DNA from: an uncultured Marinobacter sp.
GTDB lineage: Bacteria > Pseudomonadota > Gammaproteobacteria > Pseudomonadales > Oleiphilaceae
DNA length: 64,000 bases
Reading direction: 5' to 3'
Assembly (NCBI RefSeq): GCF_946886895.1
Contig: NZ_CAMPJO010000007.1
Location: forward strand, 172,974 to 236,973
Translations under genes and position numbers: made by a program
Shown: positions 46,902-55,372 of the stretch, piece after piece
How the letters are laid out: each line of letters begins with the position of its first letter
Position numbering within the stretch: position 1 is the first letter of the stretch
The notes under the pieces: model-generated
Seen by the model: only the letters and a program-made list of their open reading frames with translations
The model's database searches: none
Told to the model about the DNA's origin: nothing

Positions 46902-48095
46902 ATGGCGGCAGATTCAGCACCACAGTACGACGTAATCATCATCGGCGCCGGCGCGGCGGGCCTGATGTGCGCGGCCACCGCCAGCTACCGGGGCCGCCGG
47001 GTGCTGGTGCTGGACCACGCCAACAAGCCGGGCAAGAAGATCCTGATGTCCGGTGGCGGTCGCTGCAACTTCACCAACCTGAACAGCACGCCCGCCAACT
47101 TCCTGTCGGATAACCCCCACTTCTGCATCTCGGCACTGAAGCGCTACACGCCCCAGGATTTTCTGGAACTGGTGGAACGCCACGGCATTGAGCATGAGGA
47201 GAAAGCGGCCGGCCAACTGTTCTGCAAGGACAGCGCAAAAGACATCCTCAACCTGCTGCTGACCGAGTGCGAATGGGCGGGCGCAGAAGTACGACTGAAG
47301 ACAACGGTTGAGCGCATCAACGAAACCGACTCGGGCTACCGCCTGCGCACCGGTTCCGGTGATCTGACCTGCGAATCCCTGGTCATTGCGGCGGGCGGCC
47401 TTTCTATTCCCACCATGGGCGCCAGCGGCTTCGGGTACCAGGTGGCGCAGCAGTTCGGGCTCGACATACTGCCCACCCGGGCCGGGCTGGTGCCGTTCAC
47501 CCTGCATCCGGAGCTCAAGGATCAGCTTGCCCCCCTGTCCGGTGTCAGCTGTCCGGTGGACGTTCAGTGCCATAACCAGCATTTCCGGGAACCCATGCTG
47601 GTGACCCACCGGGGCCTCAGTGGCCCGGCCATGCTGCAAATTTCCAGCTTCTGGGCGCCCGGCGACAGCCTGGCCATCAATCTCCTGCCCGCCTGCCGCA
47701 TCAACGAGGATCTGCTGAGCCTGCGCAAACACCGCCCGCAGGCGACCGTTGGCCAGTATCTGGCCCAGCACCTGCCCAAGCGGTTTGCCCAAGCCTTCAA
47801 CGACTTACAGGGCTGGACCGGCCCCTTGCAGGGATACAAGAACAGCGATATCGAACAGGTGGCGGATACGCTCGGCCGATGGTCGATCAAACCCGCGGGG
47901 ACGGAAGGTTACCGGACGGCGGAAGTCACCCTCGGTGGCGTCGACACCCGCCAGCTTTCCTCCAGAACCATGGCGGTTCTGGAGCGGCCGAACCTGTATT
48001 TCATCGGCGAGGTGGTGGATGTCACCGGGCACCTGGGCGGCCACAATTTCCAGTGGGCCTGGGCGTCTGGTGTGGCGGCGGGGAACGACGCCTAG
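46902..48095 (+). CDS. HI0933/YhiN-family FAD-dependent oxidoreductase
   Basis: A 397-residue flavoprotein from the ATG at 46902. The dinucleotide-binding motif VIIIGAGAAGLMCA is at residues 11-24, GKKILMSGGGRCNFTN is the family hallmark, and the C-terminal EVVDVTGHLGGHNFQWAWAS closes the FAD site. Family members include BaiN-like reductases and proteins of unknown substrate. A hairpin GCCCGCC/GGCGGGC (46871-46877, 46892-46898) lies immediately upstream of the start and an extended -10 TGGTATACT at 46862-46870. The end overlaps the convergent universal stress gene by four bases. Confidence 0.9.
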   Translation: MAADSAPQYDVIIIGAGAAGLMCAATASYRGRRVLVLDHANKPGKKILMSGGGRCNFTNLNSTPANFLSDNPHFCISALKRYTPQDFLELVERHGIEHEEKAAGQLFCKDSAKDILNLLLTECEWAGAEVRLKTTVERINETDSGYRLRTGSGDLTCESLVIAAGGLSIPTMGASGFGYQVAQQFGLDILPTRAGLVPFTLHPELKDQLAPLSGVSCPVDVQCHNQHFREPMLVTHRGLSGPAMLQISSFWAPGDSLAINLLPACRINEDLLSLRKHRPQATVGQYLAQHLPKRFAQAFNDLQGWTGPLQGYKNSDIEQVADTLGRWSIKPAGTEGYRTAEVTLGGVDTRQLSSRTMAVLERPNLYFIGEVVDVTGHLGGHNFQWAWASGVAAGNDA

Positions 48096-48943
48096 CGAAG
48101 CACCACCAGCGGTTTCCTGGCCGTTTTCAGCATGGTGGTGGTTGTGCTGCCCACCAGAAACTGTCGGATGCGGGAGTGACCGTAGGCGCCCATCACCAGG
48201 ATGTCGATGTCATGTTCTTCCTGGTACTCGTGCAAGGCTGGCTCCACATCGCCGGCGCGAATGGCCAGGGTGATCTCGGATTCCAGGCCCGCCAGCATGT
48301 TTTCTGCCTTTTTGAGCTGCTCCCAGCGATCGTTAGTGTCCGGACCAACCATAACCAGATGCAGGGGCATGCCCTTCAGCACCGGGCTGCCGGCCAGCAA
48401 CTCAACACCCTTGAATGCGGTGGCGCTGCCATCAAAGGCCAGCATGGCGCTGCGGGGCTGGGTGTATTCGTCCGGCACCAGCAGAATTGGCCGGTGCATG
48501 CTGCGGATCACCGTTTCCAGCTGGCTGCCAATGTGGGTGTCGCGCTCCGAGCTGCTTTCACCGTGCAGGCCCATGACCAGCAGGCGGGTCTGGTCTTCCA
48601 GGGCCAGCAGGGATTCGGTGAGATCTCCGTGGCGCTGACGCTGGATCACCTCACCAATACCGGCTTCAGCAACCCGCCTTTGTGCGTCATCCAGCATGTG
48701 GTGGCCGTGCTCCAGGGCCAGCTTGGCCCGTTTTCGATCAAGCTCCGCCAGATCGTCCAGCAGCTGTTCACGGCTGCCAAGGCCAATGTTTCCGGCCAGA
48801 TCCGGCTCCGCCGGGTAGCGCTCCTCGTCCAGTACGTGCAACAGCATCATTGGGGTTTCCATGTGCTTGCTGGCCCAGGCGGCGTAATCGCACACCGCCG
48901 GGGCGGCCCGGGAGCCGTCAATACAGGCAACTACTCGTAACAT
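48092..48943 (-). CDS. Tandem universal stress protein
   Basis: A 283-residue protein with two Usp domains (about 1-145 and 150-283). The start MLRVVACIDGSRAAPAVCDY at 48943 fits the family. An ATG at 49018 would add a histidine-rich 25-residue leader (MTQTRAFNHDHSQNHHPKDH), and its reality is uncertain. The second domain has the ATP-binding pattern G-x2-G-x9-G-S in GAYGHSRIRQFLVGST. It is encoded immediately after a SulP transporter gene, a common pairing, and may respond to ion or energy stress. Cytoplasmic. Confidence 0.9.
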   Translation of the reverse strand: MLRVVACIDGSRAAPAVCDYAAWASKHMETPMMLLHVLDEERYPAEPDLAGNIGLGSREQLLDDLAELDRKRAKLALEHGHHMLDDAQRRVAEAGIGEVIQRQRHGDLTESLLALEDQTRLLVMGLHGESSSERDTHIGSQLETVIRSMHRPILLVPDEYTQPRSAMLAFDGSATAFKGVELLAGSPVLKGMPLHLVMVGPDTNDRWEQLKKAENMLAGLESEITLAIRAGDVEPALHEYQEEHDIDILVMGAYGHSRIRQFLVGSTTTTMLKTARKPLVVLR

Positions 48944-49019
48944 CTCGACCTCGCCCTGATGATCCTTGGGATGATGATTCTGACTGTGATCGTGGTTGAA
49001 TGCCCTGGTCTGTGTCATG

Positions 49020-50507
49020 TCAGTGCCCCATCAGCTGGTCAACGGCGTCTGGCTTGTCGTGTACGCCAAAGCGGTCAACAATCGTGGCACTGGCTTCGTT
49101 CAGCCCGATGACGTCGACTTCCGAACCCTCACGACGGAACTTGATCACTGCCTTGTCCAGCGCACCGACGGCGGTAATATCCCAGAAATGCGCCCGACTC
49201 AGGTCAATCACCACATTATCCACTGCTTCCTTGAAATCAAAGGATTCTGTGAATTTTTCCGAGGAACTGAAGAACACCTGGCCAACCACCCGATAGGTGC
49301 GGGTGTTGGTTGACTCATCCAGCTCCGAGGTCACCAGCATGTAGTGCCCCACTTTGTTGGCGAAGAACAGGGCCGCCAGCAGTACGCCGGCCAGCACTCC
49401 GAAAGCCAGGTTGTGGGTAGCCACCACCACAATCACGGTCACAACCATCACAATATTGGTTGAGAGCGGATGCTCCCTCAGGTTCTTGATGGAAGCCCAA
49501 CTGAAAGTACCGATGGACACCATGATCATCACCGCGACCAGCGCGGCCATGGGAATCTGAACCAGCCACTGGTCCAGCACCAGAACCATAATCAGCAGGA
49601 ACACACCGGCCGTCAGGGTCGACAGCCGCGTGCGACCACCGGATTTAACGTTGATAATGGACTGCCCGATCATCGCGCAACCGGCCATACCACCGAGCAG
49701 GCCGGAACCAATGTTGGCGATGCCCTGGCCCTTGCATTCACGGTTACGATCACTGGTGGTGTCGGTCAGGTCGTCAACAATGGTTGCCGTCATCATGGAT
49801 TCCAGCAGGCCAACAACCGCCAGCCCCACGGAGTAAGGCAGGATAATCATCAGGGTTTCAAGGTTCAGGGGCACATCTGGCCACAGGAAGATTGGCAGGG
49901 TATCCGGCAGCTCGCCCATATCACCGACCGTACGGATGTCGAGGTTCAGGTACATGGCGACGCCCGTGAGCACCACAATGCACACCAACGGAGACGGCAG
50001 AAGCTTGCCCACGCCGGGCAAGAGCGGGAACAGGTAGATAATACCGAGGCCCGCCGCTGTCATGGCGTACACATGCCAGGTGACATTGGTCAACTCCGGC
50101 AACTGAGCCATGAAAATGAGGATTGCCAGCGCATTCACGAAGCCCGTGACAACCGAACGGGAGACAAACCGCATCAGGCCGCCAAGCTTCAGATAACCGG
50201 CAGCCATCTGGATAACACCGGTCAGCAGCGTGGCGGCCAGAAGGTATTCAAGGCCGTGGTCTTTAACCAGCGTGACCATCAACAGCGCCATGGCACCCGT
50301 GGCTGCCGAGATCATACCGGGCCGGCCGCCCACGAAGGCAATGATCACCGCGATACAGAAGGACGCATAGAGCCCCACCTTGGGGTCGACACCGGCAATA
50401 ATGGAAAAGGCGATGGCCTCCGGGATCAAGGCCAGCGCCACGACGATGCCGGCAAGTACATCGCCACGAATGTTTGAAAGCCAGTTGGCTTTTAGGGAGT
50501 TCACCAT
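49020..50507 (-). CDS. SulP-family inorganic anion transporter with STAS domain
   Basis: A 495-residue inner-membrane protein with about 12 helices ([40 protein letters not shown] is the SulP signature region). It ends with a cytoplasmic STAS domain (about 390-495, [20 protein letters not shown]). It lies next to the Usp gene with one base between stop and the earlier possible Usp start. Members move sulfate, bicarbonate or other anions, some with sodium; the substrate here cannot be told. The bicarbonate carrier BicA shares this layout. Confidence 0.92.
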   Translation of the reverse strand: MVNSLKANWLSNIRGDVLAGIVVALALIPEAIAFSIIAGVDPKVGLYASFCIAVIIAFVGGRPGMISAATGAMALLMVTLVKDHGLEYLLAATLLTGVIQMAAGYLKLGGLMRFVSRSVVTGFVNALAILIFMAQLPELTNVTWHVYAMTAAGLGIIYLFPLLPGVGKLLPSPLVCIVVLTGVAMYLNLDIRTVGDMGELPDTLPIFLWPDVPLNLETLMIILPYSVGLAVVGLLESMMTATIVDDLTDTTSDRNRECKGQGIANIGSGLLGGMAGCAMIGQSIINVKSGGRTRLSTLTAGVFLLIMVLVLDQWLVQIPMAALVAVMIMVSIGTFSWASIKNLREHPLSTNIVMVVTVIVVVATHNLAFGVLAGVLLAALFFANKVGHYMLVTSELDESTNTRTYRVVGQVFFSSSEKFTESFDFKEAVDNVVIDLSRAHFWDITAVGALDKAVIKFRREGSEVDVIGLNEASATIVDRFGVHDKPDAVDQLMGH

Positions 50508-50797
50508 GGTTTCGGGGTTCCAGTTTGCTGTGCGAAAAGAAAAACTGAGACAAAACCGTCGATTGCATCCACGCTATTAAACGTTGGCTACAGACGTGCT
50601 GCTCAGGAAACTAACCAGAGGAAGATGAGGCTGAATGCTAAGGCGGAAGGATCGTCACGGTTTTGGTGTGCTGCACGGTTTGGGAGAATCAGGTATCTGC
50701 GAATTCAAGGGCCGCGAAGCTTACCAGACACCTCGCCAGAAAGTAAGTTAGCTGGGGCATTCTCCCGGACGTGTGGAGCGGCTGCCTGGTTCAGTGA
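50508..50797. other. Intergenic region upstream of the SulP gene
   Basis: 290 bases of lower GC content between alkB (ending at 50798) and the SulP gene (start 50507), both minus strand. No convincing ORF, terminator or hairpin was seen. It must hold the SulP promoter, but no clear -35/-10 pair could be fixed by eye. Confidence 0.5.
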
Positions 50798-51448
50798 TCA
50801 CCGGGCGCGGCGAAACGTCAGGTTATACCGACAGTCACCGGTCAGGGGGTGGCCACCCGGCTTCAGCCGGAGCACGCCGTGGTAGCGCAGCCGGGCCGGG
50901 CCACCCCAGACCACCACGTCACCATGAGCCAGTGGAATGTTGACGGGCCGGTCGTTGCGTTTCAGGCCACCAAACTGGAACACCGCCGGTAACCCCAGCG
51001 ATACAGACACGACAGGCTGACTGAAATCGACCTCATTCTTGTCCTGATGCAGCCCCATCCTGGCGCCGGGCTGGTACCGGTTAACCAGACAGGCGTCGGG
51101 CACAAACCCCGGGTATCCGGCCTCGGCGGCCGCGGCCTGTGCCAGCTCGCGGAAGGCATCGGGCATTCGGGGCCAGGGGCGACCGGACACCGGATCCTTC
51201 GACTGGTAACGATACCCGCGAGTGTCGGTGACCCAGCCCCGGGGGCCAGCGCAAGTCATTTCAACAGACATGGTATGGCCACCGGGTGTTTGCATCCGTC
51301 GCAACGGCGCCTCGCCGGCCACTGCATTGATACCCGCCCACAGTGCCTGTTCGCAGGCCAGGGCGTATCGACGCAGCACCACGGCACCGTCAACGATGGC
51401 TTCGGTAGTGGGTTCGGCAGGCCATTCGGCAAACAGATCCGGGGTCAT
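50798..51448 (-). CDS. alkB: DNA oxidative demethylase AlkB
   Basis: A 216-residue Fe(II)/2-oxoglutarate dioxygenase, the same length as E. coli AlkB, from the ATG at 51448. The metal ligands are in MGLHQDKNE (H and D) and the second histidine in RYHGVLR; RYNLTFRRAR contains the 2-oxoglutarate-binding arginines. GYRYQSKDPVSGRPWPRMP is family-typical. It repairs 1-methyladenine and 3-methylcytosine in DNA and RNA. There is no ada gene nearby, so adaptive-response control is not evident. It is divergent from the HD-GYP gene. Confidence 0.95.
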   Translation of the reverse strand: MTPDLFAEWPAEPTTEAIVDGAVVLRRYALACEQALWAGINAVAGEAPLRRMQTPGGHTMSVEMTCAGPRGWVTDTRGYRYQSKDPVSGRPWPRMPDAFRELAQAAAAEAGYPGFVPDACLVNRYQPGARMGLHQDKNEVDFSQPVVSVSLGLPAVFQFGGLKRNDRPVNIPLAHGDVVVWGGPARLRYHGVLRLKPGGHPLTGDCRYNLTFRRAR

Positions 51449-51551
51449 AAGAGGCAATTTTGTCTCGGCGAACGGAAAAACCGGGCACAAGAGTCTACGC
51501 TTTGAGCAGTACCCGTGTGATACCGTCAATTTACACCGCTAAGGACCCCCC

Positions 51552-54422
51552 ATGCACGGAAAACGCCAGTCGGCCCAGATTTCCCTGGCGCTTCTGATTG
51601 CGTCTGCCATTACCCTTGGCATGCTGATTCTCACCATCGTTCTGGTAGGGCAAAGTTTCCGGGGCATGGAAAAGGCCAAAGTTACCGCTGCCAGTGCGAC
51701 TGCCCGGCAACTGGCCCTGAGTGTGGATGACCGGATTCAGGCCATCACCGCGCCACCGTCCACCGCCCTGGCAGTGCTCAGCCACGACCCGCTGGCTGAC
51801 CGGCACACCCTGCCCGGGCGCCTGCAGCGATTGCCGGTGATCGCCGACATTCTGCGCAGCAGTGACATTGTCAGTGCGGTATACGCCGGCTACGCCAATG
51901 GCGATTTCGTCCTGCTCCGGAAAGTGCTCAGCTCAGGCGTGCTGCAATTCCGGGAAGCACCGGATGGCACCCGATTCCTGCTCCAGACGATAACCCGAAC
52001 CCCCGAAGGAGCCGTTGGCGAGTGGCATTTTTACGACAATGACCTGGTGCTGATCGAGCGCCGCAAGATGCCCGATTACACCTACGATCCCCGTTCGAGG
52101 CCCTGGTTCCAGTCCGCCACCCGCCCCGGTATAACCCAACTGTCAGCCCCCTACGCCTTCTTCACCACCCGGGAAACCGGCATCACGCTGTCTCGCCGGG
52201 CCGCCCCGGAGTCCGGCGCACCGGGCACGGTCTTTGGCATTGATGTCACGGTCACCGACCTGGGCAGCCAGCTCGCTGACCTGCGCCAGACCCCCGGCAC
52301 CCGTATTGCGATCGTCAACCAGGATGGCCAGGTGCTTGCCGATTCCGGACAGAACCAGGACCCCGGCCCGGCCATTGCGGCCACTCTGCAACACGCCCCG
52401 CCACACACCGTGGAATCCTCTGGCGACACCGTCCGGGGCAGCGCCGTTTCCCGGTTCACCGCCGCCGAGCGGGACTGGTACGGAATGACCGAATCGCTGA
52501 CCGCATTGCAGGACGAAGGCCTCACCATTGCGGTCGCCATCCCGTCCGACGAACTGCTGGCCGATGTCTGGGATGCCCTCGCCCGGCAGACCGCCATTGC
52601 CAGTGCCATCGCGTTATTGCTGCTGGTCGTCGGCTGGTTCCTCGGTCGCCGGGTCGGGCGCCCCCTGGAGCATCTGACCAGACAGGTCAGCCGGCTTTCC
52701 CGGTTCCGCTTCGATACCTCCATGAAGTCCGACTCCCATATTCGGGAGGCCCGCCAGCTGAGCGTCGCCCTGGATGACATGGCCAGCACCATCCGCAGCT
52801 TCCAGAGTATCGCCACCGTGCTGAACCGGGGGCAGGATCTGAACCAGTTACTCAGGGATATCCTGGAGCAGATTGTCCACATCGTAGGTCAGGAGCGCGG
52901 CGCCATTTATCTGTTCAGTGCCCAAAGCGAGGAGCTGACGCTGGCCGTAAACCGGAACCTCCGGATTCCGGAAAGCCTGGTGGACATCCCGTCCGGAACC
53001 AACGACAGCGACCTGATCCGGCAACTGCGCGCGCGCATTGGCGGCCACCCGGTATTCGCGATTCTGCGAAACCGGGGAAAGAAACTGGTGGGTGTGCTGG
53101 TTATCGAAATGGAAATGGGGGATCACACGAACCTGAGCGACGACCTCATTGTCTTCGTTGACGAGATTGCCGGTTCTGCCGCCGTCGCCATCGAAACCCG
53201 GGAGTTGATTGAGAGCCAGCAGGCACTGCTCGATGGCATTATCCGCCTGGTGGCGAACGCCATCGACGCCAAATCCCCCTATACAGGCGGCCACTGCGAT
53301 CGGGTTCCCCAACTGGCTGAGATGCTGCTGGACGAAGCCGTCAGAAGCACCGATGGCACCTTCAGCCAGTTCACCCTGAGCGACGAGCAACGCTATGAAT
53401 TTCGCCTGGCCGCCTGGCTGCACGACTGTGGCAAGATAACCAGCCCCGAATACGTCGTCGACAAAGCCGTCAAACTGGAAACCATTCACAACCGCATCCA
53501 TGAGATCCGAACCCGTTTCGAGGTGCTGCATCGGGATGCCGAAATCGAGTACCTCCGGCAGTTGCTCGAGCACACTGCCGGGCCGCTGGAGGCCGACGGG
53601 GCCACTACGGCACGCGCCAGACGGGATGCCACCCAGGCCAGGCTGCAGGACGACTTCCGCTTTATCGCCCGGGCCAACCAGGGTGGTGAATTCATGAGCG
53701 ACGAAGACATCAGGCGCATCCAATCCATTGGCCAGCAGACCTGGCAACGGCACTTCAGTGACCGGCTGGGATTATCCGGCGACGAACGGCTGGCCCTGAA
53801 CGGCCACCCGGAGCCGGCCCTTCCGGCCACCGAGGCATTGCTTGCCGACAAGCCGGAGCACCTCAGACCATGGGGAGACCACATTCCACCGGTGCAGAAA
53901 GACGACCCCCGCAATCGCTGGGGCTTTGACATGACCCTGCCGGATGTCGCCTATAACCGGGGCGAGATTCACAACCTGACCATCACCCGGGGCACCCTGA
54001 CCGACGAGGAACGCTTCAAGATCAATGAACACATCGTACAAACCATCTGCATGCTCGACGCCCTGCCCCTGCCCGACTGGCTGGCCAACGTGCCCCGGCT
54101 GGCCGGCACCCATCATGAGCGGATCGACGGCAAGGGCTACCCCTGCGGCCTGACCGGCGCGGAGATGGGCATCCCGGAAAAGATCATGGCGGTGGCCGAC
54201 GTGTTCGAGGCGCTGACCGCCATCGACCGCCCCTACAAAGAGGGAAAAACACTGAGCCAGGCGCTCACCATCATGGCCCGCATGGTGGCGGACAATCACC
54301 TCGACCGGGACGTGTTCGAACTGTTCCTGCGCTCAGGCACTTACCGCCACTACGCCCGGCAATTCCTGCGTCCCGAACAGATTGACGAGGTCGATGAAAG
54401 CCTGTTCATGAAGCGCGACTGA
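51552..54422 (+). CDS. Membrane sensor with Cache, GAF and expanded HD-GYP phosphodiesterase domain
   Basis: A 956-residue protein. One helix (about 11-35), a periplasmic dCache-like sensor (about 40-330), a second helix (about 345-365), HAMP (about 368-420), GAF (about 430-565), then an HD-GYP domain. The HD pair is H624/D625 in HDCGKI. The GYP motif HHERIDGKGYPCG is at about 854-866, some 238 residues from the HD rather than the usual 60-70, so about 170 residues are inserted. It probably hydrolyses c-di-GMP in response to an extracellular ligand. AAGGA precedes the ATG. djlA follows 48 bases later. Confidence 0.88.
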   Translation: MHGKRQSAQISLALLIASAITLGMLILTIVLVGQSFRGMEKAKVTAASATARQLALSVDDRIQAITAPPSTALAVLSHDPLADRHTLPGRLQRLPVIADILRSSDIVSAVYAGYANGDFVLLRKVLSSGVLQFREAPDGTRFLLQTITRTPEGAVGEWHFYDNDLVLIERRKMPDYTYDPRSRPWFQSATRPGITQLSAPYAFFTTRETGITLSRRAAPESGAPGTVFGIDVTVTDLGSQLADLRQTPGTRIAIVNQDGQVLADSGQNQDPGPAIAATLQHAPPHTVESSGDTVRGSAVSRFTAAERDWYGMTESLTALQDEGLTIAVAIPSDELLADVWDALARQTAIASAIALLLLVVGWFLGRRVGRPLEHLTRQVSRLSRFRFDTSMKSDSHIREARQLSVALDDMASTIRSFQSIATVLNRGQDLNQLLRDILEQIVHIVGQERGAIYLFSAQSEELTLAVNRNLRIPESLVDIPSGTNDSDLIRQLRARIGGHPVFAILRNRGKKLVGVLVIEMEMGDHTNLSDDLIVFVDEIAGSAAVAIETRELIESQQALLDGIIRLVANAIDAKSPYTGGHCDRVPQLAEMLLDEAVRSTDGTFSQFTLSDEQRYEFRLAAWLHDCGKITSPEYVVDKAVKLETIHNRIHEIRTRFEVLHRDAEIEYLRQLLEHTAGPLEADGATTARARRDATQARLQDDFRFIARANQGGEFMSDEDIRRIQSIGQQTWQRHFSDRLGLSGDERLALNGHPEPALPATEALLADKPEHLRPWGDHIPPVQKDDPRNRWGFDMTLPDVAYNRGEIHNLTITRGTLTDEERFKINEHIVQTICMLDALPLPDWLANVPRLAGTHHERIDGKGYPCGLTGAEMGIPEKIMAVADVFEALTAIDRPYKEGKTLSQALTIMARMVADNHLDRDVFELFLRSGTYRHYARQFLRPEQIDEVDESLFMKRD

Positions 54423-54470
54423 AAAACCCGTATATTCTATGGGCTGATGCACCCTGTTAAGGATCTATTG

Positions 54471-55256
54471 ATGTTGTTTGCAATCATTGTTGGCGGTTTG
54501 ATCGGCTACGCGTTTGGCAAGTTTCCCGGTTTCCTGGTCGGCGCGGCCCTTGGTGCCTTCCTGATGAACCGCCTGAAACAACGCCTGATCGGCAAACTCC
54601 AGAACATGCAATCCGGTTTTATCGAGTCGGTCTTCGCGGTAATGGGGGCCCTGTGTAAAGCTGACGGTGTGGTCTCCCGGGACGAAATCCAGGTCGCCGA
54701 GGCCATGTTCGCCCGCTTCCGCCTGAACGAAACCCAGAAGGCCACCGCCCGGGCAGCCTTCAACCGGGGCAAGGATCCGGCATTCGATCTGGACGCGGAA
54801 CTGAACCGCTTCCTGCAAATGAGCGGGCGGCAGCCGGCTTTCCTGCAGATGTTCCTGCAGGTTCAGGTGTCCGCCGTTGCCGCCGACGGCGAGGTGCACC
54901 CTGCCGAGCACGCCATGCTGGTGCGTATCGCCCGGGGCCTGGGCTTGCCCGAGAGCCAGGTGGATCAGCTCGAAGCCATGCTCCGGGGCGGCCAGGCCGG
55001 TCAGGCGCCCGGTGGCCGCCGATCTTCCACCCAACAGGTGGAAGACGCCTATAAAGTGCTGGGGGTATCGTCCTCGGTGACCGATGCGGAACTCAAGAAA
55101 GCCTATCGTAAACTGATGAGCGAAAACCACCCGGACAAACTGGCGGGCAAGGGATTACCGGAGAGCATGCGGGAGATGGCGGAGCAGCGCACCCGTGAAA
55201 TCAGCCACGCCTACGATGTCGTCAGGCAGGCCCGCAGCGCCGGTGCCAGTGCCTGA
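54471..55256 (+). CDS. djlA: Membrane-anchored co-chaperone DjlA
   Basis: A 261-residue protein from the ATG at 54471 (AGGA eight bases upstream). Residues 1-30 form the glycine-rich transmembrane anchor (MLFAIIVGGLIGYAFGKFPG). A TerB-like domain spans about 45-155 (KADGVVSRDEIQVAEAMF, AADGEVHPAEHAM). A J domain at about 190-255 contains the HPD triad (SENHPDKLAGKG). It stimulates DnaK at the inner-membrane face. E. coli DjlA is 271 residues with the same order. Confidence 0.94.
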   Translation: MLFAIIVGGLIGYAFGKFPGFLVGAALGAFLMNRLKQRLIGKLQNMQSGFIESVFAVMGALCKADGVVSRDEIQVAEAMFARFRLNETQKATARAAFNRGKDPAFDLDAELNRFLQMSGRQPAFLQMFLQVQVSAVAADGEVHPAEHAMLVRIARGLGLPESQVDQLEAMLRGGQAGQAPGGRRSSTQQVEDAYKVLGVSSSVTDAELKKAYRKLMSENHPDKLAGKGLPESMREMAEQRTREISHAYDVVRQARSAGASA

Positions 55257-55372
55257 GCCGGCCGGGGCAAATGCCTCGGAACGAGCGGGGCACCTGATCC
55301 CGGTAGGCCAGGTAAGCCTTCGAACTGCGCCGCCTAATGCAAAGCGCCTTTACAAAGGTTTTGCAGTCCCGG

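Noticed and set aside
55338..55365. Inverted repeat TGCAAA/TTTGCA with CCTTT/AAAGG between djlA and the cyclase
   Set aside because: Internal mismatches and no T-tract; not called a terminator.
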